Shown: positions 50,225 to 59,732, numbered from the stretch's first letter. The stretch is 64,000 nucleotides of DNA from CAJGDV01 sp036667875 (GCA_036667875.1 JAVWTD010000003.1:7253-71252); one strand, 5' to 3'. Translations and numbers: made by a program. Notes: generated from the letters alone by a model not told the origin.

Positions 50225-51040
50225 CTAGTCACCTTCTTCTTTTGTTTTTTTTGCTCCTGTTTCTTCTTGGCCTTCTAGGATAATTGTCTTAGAGTTTATA
50301 AAGTCTTTTAAGTATTCAGTACTTACTCTAATTTCTCCTTCACTTGGAACTGTACCACCATGTGGAACTGGGAATAATTCTACAGATCCAGTTGTTAAGT
50401 ATTTTGCTTTTCTTAATAAGATATGAATATCATCAGGTAATCCAAATACTAAATAACTAGGTTGTCTTTTTTCTTCTGTATTTTCAAAAACGTCATCGCC
50501 TGCGCCATCTTTTACGGCTAAAACTTTAACATCTTTTAAAAGTCTTCCTACCATAATTTTATTATCTTCGTCAACTGCTTTCATATAAATATCGATTTTA
50601 CTTCCAGGGAAAATTGAGTTTCCAAAAGTTGTTTCCATATTTACACTAAATAGATAAGGAATTTCATCTTCTGCTATTTCAAAGAATGCAGAGTCTGGTA
50701 AATTATCTTTTTCTATTAATGCCTCTGAATAAAACATACTTCCTATTGGAATTACTGTATTAACATTTGAATACATTCCAATTATTTGATTTGAATCTTT
50801 ATAGACATTTTCTACAACTGCGATTTGAGAAATTTCTATAGTTGATATCATGTCTGCTGTAATTTGTGTTCTAGGTTGAATTGTTCTTGCAGCTACAGGG
50901 ACTGTAACTGGTTTAACTGCATTTGATACTTGACTACTATATCCCCAATAAAGTAGTACGAGTACAGCAATTACTCCTAGTATCGTAACGGTATTTTTGT
51001 TAGATACGAATCTTTTTAATGTGTTTTTTATTCCATTCAT
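50225..51040 (-). CDS. cpaB: CpaB/RcpC-like pilus protein with SAF domain
   Basis: The 271-residue protein has one N-terminal helix (about 17-33) and a SAF domain (VPVAARTIQPRTQITADMIS, about 42-62), the CpaB hallmark. A second domain (about 125-230) binds the wall or pilus in related proteins. In Gram-negatives it assists the secretin; here there is no secretin, so it probably acts between membrane and wall. It starts the tadA-B-C run together with the pilin-like gene upstream. Confidence 0.85.
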   Translation of the reverse strand: MNGIKNTLKRFVSNKNTVTILGVIAVLVLLYWGYSSQVSNAVKPVTVPVAARTIQPRTQITADMISTIEISQIAVVENVYKDSNQIIGMYSNVNTVIPIGSMFYSEALIEKDNLPDSAFFEIAEDEIPYLFSVNMETTFGNSIFPGSKIDIYMKAVDEDNKIMVGRLLKDVKVLAVKDGAGDDVFENTEEKRQPSYLVFGLPDDIHILLRKAKYLTTGSVELFPVPHGGTVPSEGEIRVSTEYLKDFINSKTIILEGQEETGAKKTKEEGD

Positions 51041-51063
51041 TTTAATTTTTCCTTTCTCATCTT

Positions 51064-51480
51064 TTAATATGGAGTTTCTAATATTGCATCTAATTGATCA
51101 CTAATTGTAAAGTTGACAACTTGGTCTTCTCCAGTTAGTGCAAATAGTTTGCCAGTTTCGCTAGTTTTTATTCTAATACTAACTTTTGGTGGTAATTCAT
51201 TGACATCAAAAATTTGAACTTGATATGTACGCGAAAGGGCAGCATTTTCTGAAAATCTTCTTAAAAAGTTTTCTACAAATTTTTCTCTATCAATTCTTAT
51301 TTCACCATTTCTTCTGTATGAAGCCAAATCGAGTGCATCATACATTGCTCCTTTCGTTGATTCCTTCAGAAGGTGCATATTATGTTCATCTGTATTAGTT
51401 AGTGTTTGGAACAAAAAGATAAATGTTATTGCTACAACACCAACAGTTACAATAAAAATAGACCAAAATGATTCTTTCAT
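51064..51480 (-). CDS. Minor pilin-like protein of the Tad operon
   Basis: The 138-residue protein starts MKESFWSIF, with one N-terminal helix (about 6-26) and an extracellular domain with RIDREKFVENFLRRF. The layout and MKES start match the pilin-like proteins at 45327 and 45803. It is the first gene of the tad operon and likely a TadE/F-type pseudopilin. Confidence 0.7.
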   Translation of the reverse strand: MKESFWSIFIVTVGVVAITFIFLFQTLTNTDEHNMHLLKESTKGAMYDALDLASYRRNGEIRIDREKFVENFLRRFSENAALSRTYQVQIFDVNELPPKVSIRIKTSETGKLFALTGEDQVVNFTISDQLDAILETPY

Positions 51481-51519
51481 TTGCTTAACTCCTTTCTAAT
51501 ACTTTATTATATATATAGA

Positions 51520-51536
51520 TGTACTTTTCTTGTACA
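51520..51536. promoter_or_regulatory. Inverted repeat in the promoter region of the tad operon
   Basis: TGTAC-N7-GTACA is a perfect five-base dyad 40 bases upstream of the first tad gene. On the minus strand it overlaps a TTGTAC -35-like hexamer, with a TATATATAAT -10 region downstream. It could be a repressor or activator site. Confidence 0.45.
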
Positions 51537-51579
51537 ACCTGTAACGTTCTTAAATTATTAAGAACTGTATCCAGCATTT

Positions 51580-52266
51580 TTACTTTTTGATTGTTAAATC
51601 GAACTCATCTTTTCTTATTAAATAATAAATGAGTCCTGCACATATAATAATTATTGAACCAAATATAACTAAACTATAATTAGCTAGAAAATTAATTATT
51701 TTTTCAAAAATCGTTATATTATTAACAGATATTCCTGGTTTTGTTTCTTCTACTAATCCGCTTAAATATACATTAACTTTTTTAGAAAAGTCTTTATAAG
51801 TCAAATTAACTTGTGACCATTTATTGCATAATTCATAATCAGGTATGTTTCTGCAAATAGGATCACTATAATATTTATTGAAATTAGGTAAAGTTACATA
51901 GATAGTTGAAATTCTTATTTCTCTGCATCCGTCAATATTTCCATATATATAATACTTCAAATATTTCCCCGGTTGTTGGTTAGAAATGACAATTTCATTT
52001 GATGGAGTGTTCTCAATTATTTTGTTTGATTCTGTGTCATAGATACTTATCATATTATTTATATTAGATAAGTAAACTGTGAACGTAACATCACTAAATC
52101 CAGTTTCTGGATTGAATGTTTCGATATAATCGTAACTGGTTGCTATGTTACTGCTTATTTTCTGCATTTTTGATTGAGAATCATAAGAGCACACGTCTCT
52201 TGCAAAAACACGTATCGGCAAAAAAATTATTGTAATAAATAATATTATAAATTCTTTCTTCCCCAC
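51580..52266 (-). CDS. Exported protein with C-terminal membrane anchor, unknown
   Basis: The 228-residue protein has a signal peptide (cleavage near VFARD), an extracellular domain with five cysteines and a C-terminal transmembrane helix (about 195-218) with a short basic tail. It lies between the tad operon and a polytopic protein gene and may be part of the pilus locus. I do not recognise a family. Confidence 0.65.
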   Translation of the reverse strand: MGKKEFIILFITIIFLPIRVFARDVCSYDSQSKMQKISSNIATSYDYIETFNPETGFSDVTFTVYLSNINNMISIYDTESNKIIENTPSNEIVISNQQPGKYLKYYIYGNIDGCREIRISTIYVTLPNFNKYYSDPICRNIPDYELCNKWSQVNLTYKDFSKKVNVYLSGLVEETKPGISVNNITIFEKIINFLANYSLVIFGSIIIICAGLIYYLIRKDEFDLTIKK

Positions 52267-52286
52267 TACATACCCTCCATTATCTA

Positions 52287-52295
52287 ATTATAACA
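52287..52295 (-). promoter_or_regulatory. Extended -10 upstream of the exported protein gene
   Basis: The minus strand reads TATGTTATAAT about 21 bases before the start of 51580-52266, followed by a GGAGGGT ribosome site. Confidence 0.55.
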
Positions 52296-52316
52296 TAAAT
52301 AGTATATAAATCTAAA

Positions 52317-53924
52317 CTATTTTTTTATAATAAATTTATATTTTTTATTTCGAACATTTAATAAAAGATAAGCATAGTCAGCATCAACCATTTTTTTGTT
52401 TACTTCTATGTAAAATTCATTGTCTGTTTTTTTCTTTTTAACATTAACATTTTTAAAATTTCCTTTTGTCTTATAAGTTTTACCATTCAGTTGATAAACA
52501 ATTATTCCAAACTTATCAATTATATTATAAATATTCTTAACACTACCGAAAACTATGTTTTCATCTATTTCAAAAGAACCGTTAACCTTCATCAGTGCTT
52601 TTTGAGTTGTTGAATTTAAAGTAGGTATCACTCTTTCTATACTAGGGTAGCATTCTGCTTCTGTTAAACAAAAATTATAATTTAAGGTAAAAGAATCTTT
52701 TATTTCAAATGAATTTATTTTAATTTTACTTTTACCAGCTGTTTTTTCATTTAAAACAATCTCTTTTCCTAGAGGTATATCAACTAGTTTATCTTCTTTG
52801 TCTAAATCAATCGGATTTAATTTGATTGATATATACTCAGGTCTAGTTCCTTCTAGTCTTGAAATATATCTTAATTTCATATTATTGTCTGATAGACTTT
52901 CTGGTATTTCATAAACGATTAGAAACTTTTGAAATTTCTTTGTAAGTATGTCATCTGCATACACTCTTCCTAAATCAAATAGTTTATCTTTTAATCCACT
53001 TTCAACAGGATAAAAAGCTTCTTTCCCAATCATCAGTTCCATACGTGCTAAATTTAATTTTTGGTTTGATGCGTTTGACAATATATTTGTTTCAATTGCT
53101 ACATATCTATTGTTTGATATTTTTTCAAGCGTATAATCATTATTTGTCATAAAAGATTTAATAACTTGAATATTTAAAGATGCTGAGAAGAATGCTTCTC
53201 CTTCATTAATTGTTTTTGTATTAATATTGCCACCTTTATAAACAAGATAAGATGTAACAATGACACAAAGCAAAGTTATAGTAATAAATAAAAATTTATT
53301 TTCAAGATAGGAATATTTAAGATTTCTAAGTTTTTTGTTTATTGTTCTTTCGAAAACATTACCTTCTATATTAAAACTTACTTCAAATTCTTCTCTATCT
53401 TCATCTAGAATATCCATATCTAATAAGTCTTGTTTAAAGTCAAATTTCTTTATATCAAATCCAATAGCCCTTATAAGAGATAGAATTAATAAAAATGCTT
53501 GAAATATTGTAAATATTAAAGATAAATCAAGCAATAATCTTACTTCTTGTATAGGCATAATATTTTCTTCTAAATAAACTACTCTAAGATAAAAATAATT
53601 ATTTAATATAAATAAACTTATAAAAGTTATTATTGTAAAAATGTAAAATGTTTTTGGTTTTTCTTTTTTAATCATTGTTATTAGCATAACAACAGAGAAT
53701 AAAACTAAAATGATTGGTAGTGTAAACATTAATTTGTTTATTACTTCATCGGCACTTCCTCTACCAAGTGAAAGCATATTAGTTTTCATGTATTCTGATA
53801 TAAAATGATTGAAAGAATAAGTTTTGTATAGTAAATACGCCATACAAATAGTAATAATTACATGAATTAATTTAAAATTTTTAATTAAAAATGCATACGG
53901 TTTTCTAAATATCATACTATACAC
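52317..53924 (-). CDS. Polytopic membrane protein with large extracellular domain, unknown
   Basis: The 535-residue protein has four N-terminal helices (about 14-34, 58-80, 88-106, 125-150), a cytoplasmic segment, a fifth helix (about 213-233) and a C-terminal extracellular domain of about 300 residues. That domain is rich in beta strands and ends in ANYAYLLLNVRNK-like sequence (ADYAYLLLNVRNK). DUF4352-like surface domains have this look, but I am not certain. It is monocistronic, upstream of the Tad locus. Confidence 0.62.
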   Translation of the reverse strand: MYSMIFRKPYAFLIKNFKLIHVIITICMAYLLYKTYSFNHFISEYMKTNMLSLGRGSADEVINKLMFTLPIILVLFSVVMLITMIKKEKPKTFYIFTIITFISLFILNNYFYLRVVYLEENIMPIQEVRLLLDLSLIFTIFQAFLLILSLIRAIGFDIKKFDFKQDLLDMDILDEDREEFEVSFNIEGNVFERTINKKLRNLKYSYLENKFLFITITLLCVIVTSYLVYKGGNINTKTINEGEAFFSASLNIQVIKSFMTNNDYTLEKISNNRYVAIETNILSNASNQKLNLARMELMIGKEAFYPVESGLKDKLFDLGRVYADDILTKKFQKFLIVYEIPESLSDNNMKLRYISRLEGTRPEYISIKLNPIDLDKEDKLVDIPLGKEIVLNEKTAGKSKIKINSFEIKDSFTLNYNFCLTEAECYPSIERVIPTLNSTTQKALMKVNGSFEIDENIVFGSVKNIYNIIDKFGIIVYQLNGKTYKTKGNFKNVNVKKKKTDNEFYIEVNKKMVDADYAYLLLNVRNKKYKFIIKK

Positions 53925-54041
53925 TCCCTTATTTTATTCTATCTATATTATACATTAAATTAGAAGAAAAAAAAACAAAAAGTGCAAATCTTTTTAATTA
54001 TGCTTTTTTACTCATTAATAAGACATAAATAAAACAAGAAT

Positions 54042-54599
54042 TTATATCTTGTTTTCTAAATAATAATTTCTTAATTCTTTAAATCTTTGATAATGTATAA
54101 TTTCTCTTTGTCTTAAAAATTCAAGTGGACCAATTATATCTTTATCTTCTGTTAAGTCTAGTAAATGTTCATAAGTTGCTCTTGCTCTTTGCTCTCCTGC
54201 CATATCACTTTCTAAGTCAGTTATATGATCGCCTGTAGTTACAACATAAGCTGCAGTAAATGGTGTTCCACTTGGATTTACCGGAAAAAGGGTAGTATCG
54301 TGTTCCGAGTAGAATCCTTCTAGACCTGCTCTTTTTATTTCTTCAATTGTTGAGCCTTTTATTAATTGAATTATCATAGTAGCAATTATTTCTATATGTG
54401 CCATTTCCTCAGTTGCTATATCAGTTAAAAGGGCTCTTCCTCGGTCATCTGGCATTGAAAATCTTTGATTAAAGTATGTAATGAAAGCAGTCATTTCTGA
54501 GTTTGGACCTGCATATTGTGCAAGTAAGTTTTGAGCCATTTTTAAGTCTTTATTTCTAATACTAACTGGATATTGAAGTTTTTTTTCATATTTCCACAT
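54042..54599 (-). CDS. cotJC: Spore coat protein CotJC (manganese catalase family)
   Basis: CotJC belongs to the Mn-catalase fold and is a coat component made in the mother cell. Its 185 residues begin with MWKYEKKLQYPV, followed by AQYAGPNSEMTAFITYFNQRF, LLTDIATEEMAHIE (metal-ligand Glu/His) and SDMAGEQRARATYEHLLDL. The start overlaps the stop of the CotJA-CotJB gene, an operon as in Bacillus. Confidence 0.94.
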   Translation of the reverse strand: MWKYEKKLQYPVSIRNKDLKMAQNLLAQYAGPNSEMTAFITYFNQRFSMPDDRGRALLTDIATEEMAHIEIIATMIIQLIKGSTIEEIKRAGLEGFYSEHDTTLFPVNPSGTPFTAAYVVTTGDHITDLESDMAGEQRARATYEHLLDLTEDKDIIGPLEFLRQREIIHYQRFKELRNYYLENKI

Positions 54600-55021
54600 T
54601 ATTTTTCACTCTCCCAAGGCCATGGTGATTTTATCCATGCATACGGATATTTATTTAAGGCATCATTATTTATACAAATTGGACCAAACTTCTTTTGATA
54701 TTCATAGCTGTATTGATTTAAATCATAACGGTATTTATTAAATTTTTCTAAGGCTTCTTTATTATCTGGATAAATATCTAGATATAGTCCTATATCATTC
54801 ATTGCAAATTCTAAAGAATCAATGGTTGTAAGCATTTCTGCTTGTTCATTTTGAGGGACAATTTTTATTGGTGTTGTAACTTTGTAAGTATTATAAAGAG
54901 ATGGATACATATTACCTCTTATAAATCCTTCATAAGGTTCATAAGTTTTAAAATCTACTTGATTATAATTTGGAATATTATAATTATTATTTAAATAATT
55001 ATAATCCCTATAGTTATTCAT
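54599..55021 (-). CDS. Fused spore coat proteins CotJA-CotJB
   Basis: The 140-residue protein joins two normally separate coat proteins. Residues about 25-60 (YEPYEGFIRGNMYPSLYNTYK...PIKIVPQNEQAEML) match CotJA. Residues about 62-140 (DSLEFAMNDIGLYLDIYPDNKEAL...FGPI...WPWE) match CotJB. No internal stop or second ribosome site is visible, so it is a true fusion. It starts after a GGAGG site; a possible sigma-E-like -10 lies 19 bases upstream. Confidence 0.9.
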   Translation of the reverse strand: MNNYRDYNYLNNNYNIPNYNQVDFKTYEPYEGFIRGNMYPSLYNTYKVTTPIKIVPQNEQAEMLTTIDSLEFAMNDIGLYLDIYPDNKEALEKFNKYRYDLNQYSYEYQKKFGPICINNDALNKYPYAWIKSPWPWESEK

Positions 55022-55083
55022 AACAAAACCTCCTAGATTAATATATGTGTTAACCTAGAAAAGGAATGGGCAAAAAAAATAGA

Positions 55084-55515
55084 TTAATTTAAATCTATTT
55101 CTTCTTCATCTACTATTGTAAAGTCTTCTATTTCGTCGTCATCATCGTCAACGTCTAATTCTTCATCATCAATTGCGTCTTCTATGTCTTCTTCTTCTGG
55201 TTCTACTTCTTCATCAACTTCTTCAAGATTAACATCTTCTTCATCGTCTTCAATACTTATCTTAATCGAATGATTATCTCTTAAATCCCATTCTGCAGTA
55301 TCTAATAAGACAAATCTTTTATCTGTTGTTAACGATGTGTAGAACTCTCCTATTTTATTTGTAAAGTCATCTTCTGAATATCCTAATAATTTACATATTT
55401 CTTTAAAAATTATTGCTGTATTCATTGGTTTCTTTTTTTCTTTTAATAAAAGAGAAGTAAGATCACAATGTGATAATAATTCTAGTTCTGTTAAACTCAT
55501 ATCTTTTATTTTCAT
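55084..55515 (-). CDS. rpoE: DNA-directed RNA polymerase delta subunit
   Basis: Delta is a Gram-positive accessory subunit that speeds RNA polymerase recycling. Its 143 residues are an N-terminal HARE-HTH domain (MSLTELELLSHCDLTSLLLKE to RFVLLDTAEWDLRD) followed by an almost wholly acidic tail of Asp/Glu runs, the hallmark of delta. Confidence 0.95.
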   Translation of the reverse strand: MKIKDMSLTELELLSHCDLTSLLLKEKKKPMNTAIIFKEICKLLGYSEDDFTNKIGEFYTSLTTDKRFVLLDTAEWDLRDNHSIKISIEDDEEDVNLEEVDEEVEPEEEDIEDAIDDEELDVDDDDDEIEDFTIVDEEEIDLN

Positions 55516-55601
55516 AAAATTCCTCCTACAGGTTATGCACGACTTAATTTTATCATATATTTTTCATAAGTCAACATTTTTTTTGTTGATATTTAATTTT
55601 T

Positions 55602-57302
55602 CTACATTACTGATGGAATTTCGATTGCTAAAAGGTTAAGCATTTCTTTTATTATTTTATTAGATAATGCTAAAATATATAACCAATCTTTTTTATTTGT
55701 TTCATCTTCCATACCATTAATATGATTGTTTTGATAAAAAATATTACATGCTACACATAAATTATATACATATTCTGCAATATAGTGAGGCATTCTTGTT
55801 TCAAAAGCTGTTTCTACTGCTGTTGGGTAGTCAAGCATTTTTAATCTTAAATCTCTATCATATTTATTATAGATACAATCAGTTAGGACATTTTCCATTC
55901 CTTCTTCTTTAAGAATTTTATTTATTCTTAAGTAAGTATATAGTATATAAGGTCCTGTCTTACCTGATACATCAGAAAACTTATTTAAATCAAAAATGTA
56001 ATCTTTTTCTCTACAGTTTTGTAAATCTGCAAATTTTAAAATAGCATTGGCAATTTTGTTAACATCTTCTAAAGACATATCTTTATTACTTTCTTTTTTA
56101 CTAATAAAAAGTTGTCTTGTTTGTTCAAATAGTCCTTCTAGTTTAGGATTATCTCCGTTTCTTGTCTTATATGGTTTTCCATCTTCTCCATTAACGGTTC
56201 CATATCCTAAATGTTCTAAAGCAGACTTTGGGATTAACCCTCCCATCTCACTACTTCTGAATACTTGTTCAAAGTGAAGAGATTGTCTACTGTCTACTAC
56301 ATATAAAATATGATCTGGATTAAAGTCTTCAATTCTTTGTTCAATTGTTCCTAAATCAGTTGATGCGTAAAGATAAGCTCCATTACTTTTTTTGAATAAT
56401 AATGGTGGTATTTCTTTTTTGTCTTCTTCAGTTTGAACTTCTACAATATATGCACCACGGCTTTCTTTGAGAATACCTTTTTGATTAAATTTGTCTTCAA
56501 CTTTAGAAAGATAATCATAAGAATCACTTTCACCATACCAATAGTCAAAGTTTGCTCCAAGAAAGTCATAATTTTTTTTGATGTCTGCTACTGAAACTTC
56601 TACAATTCTTCTCCAAAGTCTATGATAAAGTTCATTTCCTTCTTGTAATTTCTTAGTAATTTCTGCACAGTCTTCTTTTATTTTTTCATCTTCTTTGCAT
56701 ATTCCACTCATTTCTGGATAGATTTTTTCTAGATATAATACATTTATGTCTTCATCTTTTAATTTATCTCTTAATACTCCATAAATAACTTGTCCTATTT
56801 GAAGACCATAGTCTCCTAAGTGAACGTCTCCTATTGTTTTGTGTCCCATGAATTGAATGGTTCTTTGAATGCTTTCTCCAACCATTATTGTTCTCATGTG
56901 TCCAACATGTAAAGGTTTAGCAACATTAGCACCACCAAAGTCAATTACAAAAGTTTCTGGTTTAGATGCTACTCTTAGCAAACTTTTAATATTTTCGTTC
57001 ATTTCTTTTAAATATTTATTTATAAATTTATCACTTAATTTTATATTTATAAATCCTGGTTTTACGAATTCTATTTCTTTAAAGTATTCATTAAAGTCTG
57101 GTCTTTTATTAAGATGATCTGTGATTTGTTCTCCTATTTCAATAGGATTTTTGTGATATGATTTAGCAAGTTTAAATGCCTCATCACATTGAAAGTCACA
57201 TAAATCTGGTCTATTAGATTTTATAACTCTTAAATTCGTCGTTTCATAGTTTAATTCATTAAATGTTTCTTTTATTATATTACTCAGTAATTCTATTATC
57301 AT
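55602..57302 (-). CDS. argS: Arginyl-tRNA synthetase
   Basis: ArgRS charges tRNA-Arg. Its 566 residues have the N-terminal Add1 domain, FVIDFGGANVAKPLHVGHMRT (class I HVGH at 132-135), DVHLGDYGLQIGQVI, YLYASTDLGTIEQR, a DALR anticodon-binding domain and the final IPSVM. The DUF1934 gene lies one base upstream, the arrangement seen in Bacillus (ywiB-argS). Confidence 0.95.
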   Translation of the reverse strand: MIIELLSNIIKETFNELNYETTNLRVIKSNRPDLCDFQCDEAFKLAKSYHKNPIEIGEQITDHLNKRPDFNEYFKEIEFVKPGFINIKLSDKFINKYLKEMNENIKSLLRVASKPETFVIDFGGANVAKPLHVGHMRTIMVGESIQRTIQFMGHKTIGDVHLGDYGLQIGQVIYGVLRDKLKDEDINVLYLEKIYPEMSGICKEDEKIKEDCAEITKKLQEGNELYHRLWRRIVEVSVADIKKNYDFLGANFDYWYGESDSYDYLSKVEDKFNQKGILKESRGAYIVEVQTEEDKKEIPPLLFKKSNGAYLYASTDLGTIEQRIEDFNPDHILYVVDSRQSLHFEQVFRSSEMGGLIPKSALEHLGYGTVNGEDGKPYKTRNGDNPKLEGLFEQTRQLFISKKESNKDMSLEDVNKIANAILKFADLQNCREKDYIFDLNKFSDVSGKTGPYILYTYLRINKILKEEGMENVLTDCIYNKYDRDLRLKMLDYPTAVETAFETRMPHYIAEYVYNLCVACNIFYQNNHINGMEDETNKKDWLYILALSNKIIKEMLNLLAIEIPSVM

Positions 57303-57303
57303 T

Positions 57304-57696
57304 TTAATTCTCCTTCTCGTATTCTATTTTATAAAAAAAGTCTGTTTTACTTGTTTTATTTAATATCATACTATATTCTATTTCTATTTTTTTTTCGTTT
57401 ATTTCTAATTTTTTTGTTACTACTTCTAAATTTAAAGTGCCTAGTTGTTTTACTTTATATTCTCCATTTTGTTTTTCGTTTAGAGTTAATGGTAGTATTA
57501 TATCGTATTCTTCACTTCGCCGATTAATAATTATTTTGTCAGTATTTAATGTAATTACCACTGTAATTCCATTATCATTATATTTTATTTTATTTGATTC
57601 AATAATTCCGTTTGTCTCTGTTTTAAAAACTTCATTTTCGGTTTTATTTACTAGTTCTGTACATAGTTTTATTTTTGACACAATACTCACCCCCAC
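57304..57696 (-). CDS. DUF1934 (YwiB-like) beta-barrel protein
   Basis: The 130-residue protein of alternating beta strands (IIESNKIKYNDNGITVVITLNTDKIIINRRSE, IEIEYSMILN) matches the DUF1934/YwiB fold in length and position. It starts VSIVSKIKL and ends just before argS. Its cellular role is not known. Confidence 0.8.
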   Translation of the reverse strand: MGVSIVSKIKLCTELVNKTENEVFKTETNGIIESNKIKYNDNGITVVITLNTDKIIINRRSEEYDIILPLTLNEKQNGEYKVKQLGTLNLEVVTKKLEINEKKIEIEYSMILNKTSKTDFFYKIEYEKEN

Positions 57697-57784
57697 ATAT
57701 TGGTAATTATATCATAAAATAATGTGTTTTGCACTTATAATTTGGAAGAAACTAGTAATACTAATTAGAGGTAAGGTGATATTA

Positions 57785-59728
57785 TTGAAAAAAATTATTA
57801 AAATTTTTATTGTTATGTTTACGGTTTTTGCTTTAATGTATGGAGGTTTATATGTATATGCATCTCTATCTAAGAAAATAGAAATTACTTCTGCAAATAG
57901 TTATTATATATATGATAACAAAAGTGAATTATTCAATACTAACAATAGTTGGATAAAAAAAACAGATATTTCTTCTTATCTTGTTGATGCAACAATTTCT
58001 ATAGAAGATAAACATTTTTATAAACATATTGGTTTTGATTATTTAAGAATTATTAAGGCTATGATGATTAATATTAAAAATGGAAAAAGCACACAAGGTG
58101 CTTCAACTATTTCACAACAATACGCTAAGAATTTATTCTTAGATTTTGAGAAAACTTGGAAAAGAAAACTAGAAGAAGCTTGGATTACGATAAGATTAGA
58201 AAGTCATTATAAAAAAGATGAAATTTTAGAGGGCTATCTAAATACTATAAATTATGGTGGTGTTTTTGGTATTGATAATGCTGCTTATTATTATTTTGGA
58301 AAGGCTGCTAGTAGTCTTTCTTTAGCGGAATCTACTATTCTAGCGGGTATTCCTAAAAACCCTTCTAATTATAGTCCCCTAAATAATTTAGAGAATGCTA
58401 AAAGAAGACAAAAAATAATTTTAAATTCTATGGTTAAAAATAAATTTATAACTGAAAAAGAAGCAAATAATGCCTTTGAGGAAAATCTTGTCTACATTGG
58501 TAAATCGAAGAAAAATGAGTCTTCTACACTGATGTATTATACTGATGCTGTAATAAATGAGTTAAATACTATTACTGATATTCCTACTTCTTTTTTAAAG
58601 ACTGGTGGGTTAAAAATTAGTACTAATTTGGATTTAGAAAGTCAATTGGAGTTAGAAAAAAATATTGGTATTTATTTAAAAGATGATAAAGAGTTACAGG
58701 TATCAAGTGTTATGGTTGATCCTAGTAATGGTAATATTATTGCTCTTATAGGTGGAAGAGATTATGCGTTAAGTCAGTATAATAGGGCTATTCAATCTAA
58801 AAGACAAGTTGGTTCAACATTAAAGCCTTTTTTATATTATACAGCTTTAGAAAATGGTTTTACTGCGTCTACCCCGTTTAATAGTTCTAAAACTACTTTT
58901 GTTTTTTCGGATGATAAAAAATATAGTCCTAAAAATTATGGAGATGTTTATGGAAATAAGGATATTAGTATGGCTGCTGCTTTAGCCTATTCTGATAATA
59001 TCTACGCTGTTAAAACTCATTTGTTTTTGGGTGAGTCTAATTTAGTTAATATTCTTTCTAGAGTGGGTATTAATGAGTCTATAACTGCTCTTCCTTCTCT
59101 TGCTCTTGGTACTTCAGAAATAAATATTTTAAGTATGGTTAAGGCTTATTCTTCTTTAGCTAATTATGGATATAAAATTACACCTCATTTAATTAATAAA
59201 GTTGAGGATATGAATGGTAAAGTTTTATATGAATTTAAGGATGAAAAAGAAATGGTTTTGAATGAAAGTACAACTTATATTTTAAATGAACTGCTAAACA
59301 ATTGCTATAACTCTACTTTTATTGATTATAATTATCCAACATGCATTAATATAGCGGGTAAATTAAAAAATAAATATGCTATAAAAACAGGAACTACTGA
59401 TACTGATAATTTAGTATTTGGTTATAATAAAAAAATGTTGTTAGGAATTTGGGCTGGATATGATGATAATAAAAATACATATCCTGCTGTTAGTACTAAT
59501 ATAAAATCGATTTTCGCGGACACTATGGAGACTTATTTTAGTAAGCATGAGACTGAGTGGTATACTATGCCAAAAAACGTTGTAGGTGTCTTAGTTAATC
59601 CAATTACAGGTACTCTTGCAACTGAAGCAGACAAAAACAAATCTATCTTATACTATGTAAAAGGAACAGAACCTACAAATAATGAAGTAGGACTTGATGC
59701 TATGATTCCTACTATTAAAGAAGAATAA
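57785..59728 (+). CDS. Class A penicillin-binding protein (transglycosylase/transpeptidase)
   Basis: It polymerises and cross-links peptidoglycan outside the membrane. The single N-terminal helix (about 5-25) is followed by a GT51 domain (SIEDKHFYKHIGFD, STISQQYAKNLFL, KRKLEEAWITIRLE) and a transpeptidase domain with Ser-x-x-Lys in GSTLKPF, YSDNIYA and KTGTTDTDN. I place the start at TTG 57785-57787 because AAGGTGAT precedes it by four bases; the longer frame from ATG 57722 would add an unlikely 21 residues, and GTG 57776 is the other option. About 647 residues. Confidence 0.93.
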   Translation: MKKIIKIFIVMFTVFALMYGGLYVYASLSKKIEITSANSYYIYDNKSELFNTNNSWIKKTDISSYLVDATISIEDKHFYKHIGFDYLRIIKAMMINIKNGKSTQGASTISQQYAKNLFLDFEKTWKRKLEEAWITIRLESHYKKDEILEGYLNTINYGGVFGIDNAAYYYFGKAASSLSLAESTILAGIPKNPSNYSPLNNLENAKRRQKIILNSMVKNKFITEKEANNAFEENLVYIGKSKKNESSTLMYYTDAVINELNTITDIPTSFLKTGGLKISTNLDLESQLELEKNIGIYLKDDKELQVSSVMVDPSNGNIIALIGGRDYALSQYNRAIQSKRQVGSTLKPFLYYTALENGFTASTPFNSSKTTFVFSDDKKYSPKNYGDVYGNKDISMAAALAYSDNIYAVKTHLFLGESNLVNILSRVGINESITALPSLALGTSEINILSMVKAYSSLANYGYKITPHLINKVEDMNGKVLYEFKDEKEMVLNESTTYILNELLNNCYNSTFIDYNYPTCINIAGKLKNKYAIKTGTTDTDNLVFGYNKKMLLGIWAGYDDNKNTYPAVSTNIKSIFADTMETYFSKHETEWYTMPKNVVGVLVNPITGTLATEADKNKSILYYVKGTEPTNNEVGLDAMIPTIKEE

Positions 59729-59732
59729 AAAA

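Noticed and set aside
57722..57784. Upstream extension of the PBP gene from an ATG at 57722
   Set aside because: It has no ribosome site and gives an unlikely leader, whereas a clear AAGGTGAT sits just before the TTG at 57785.
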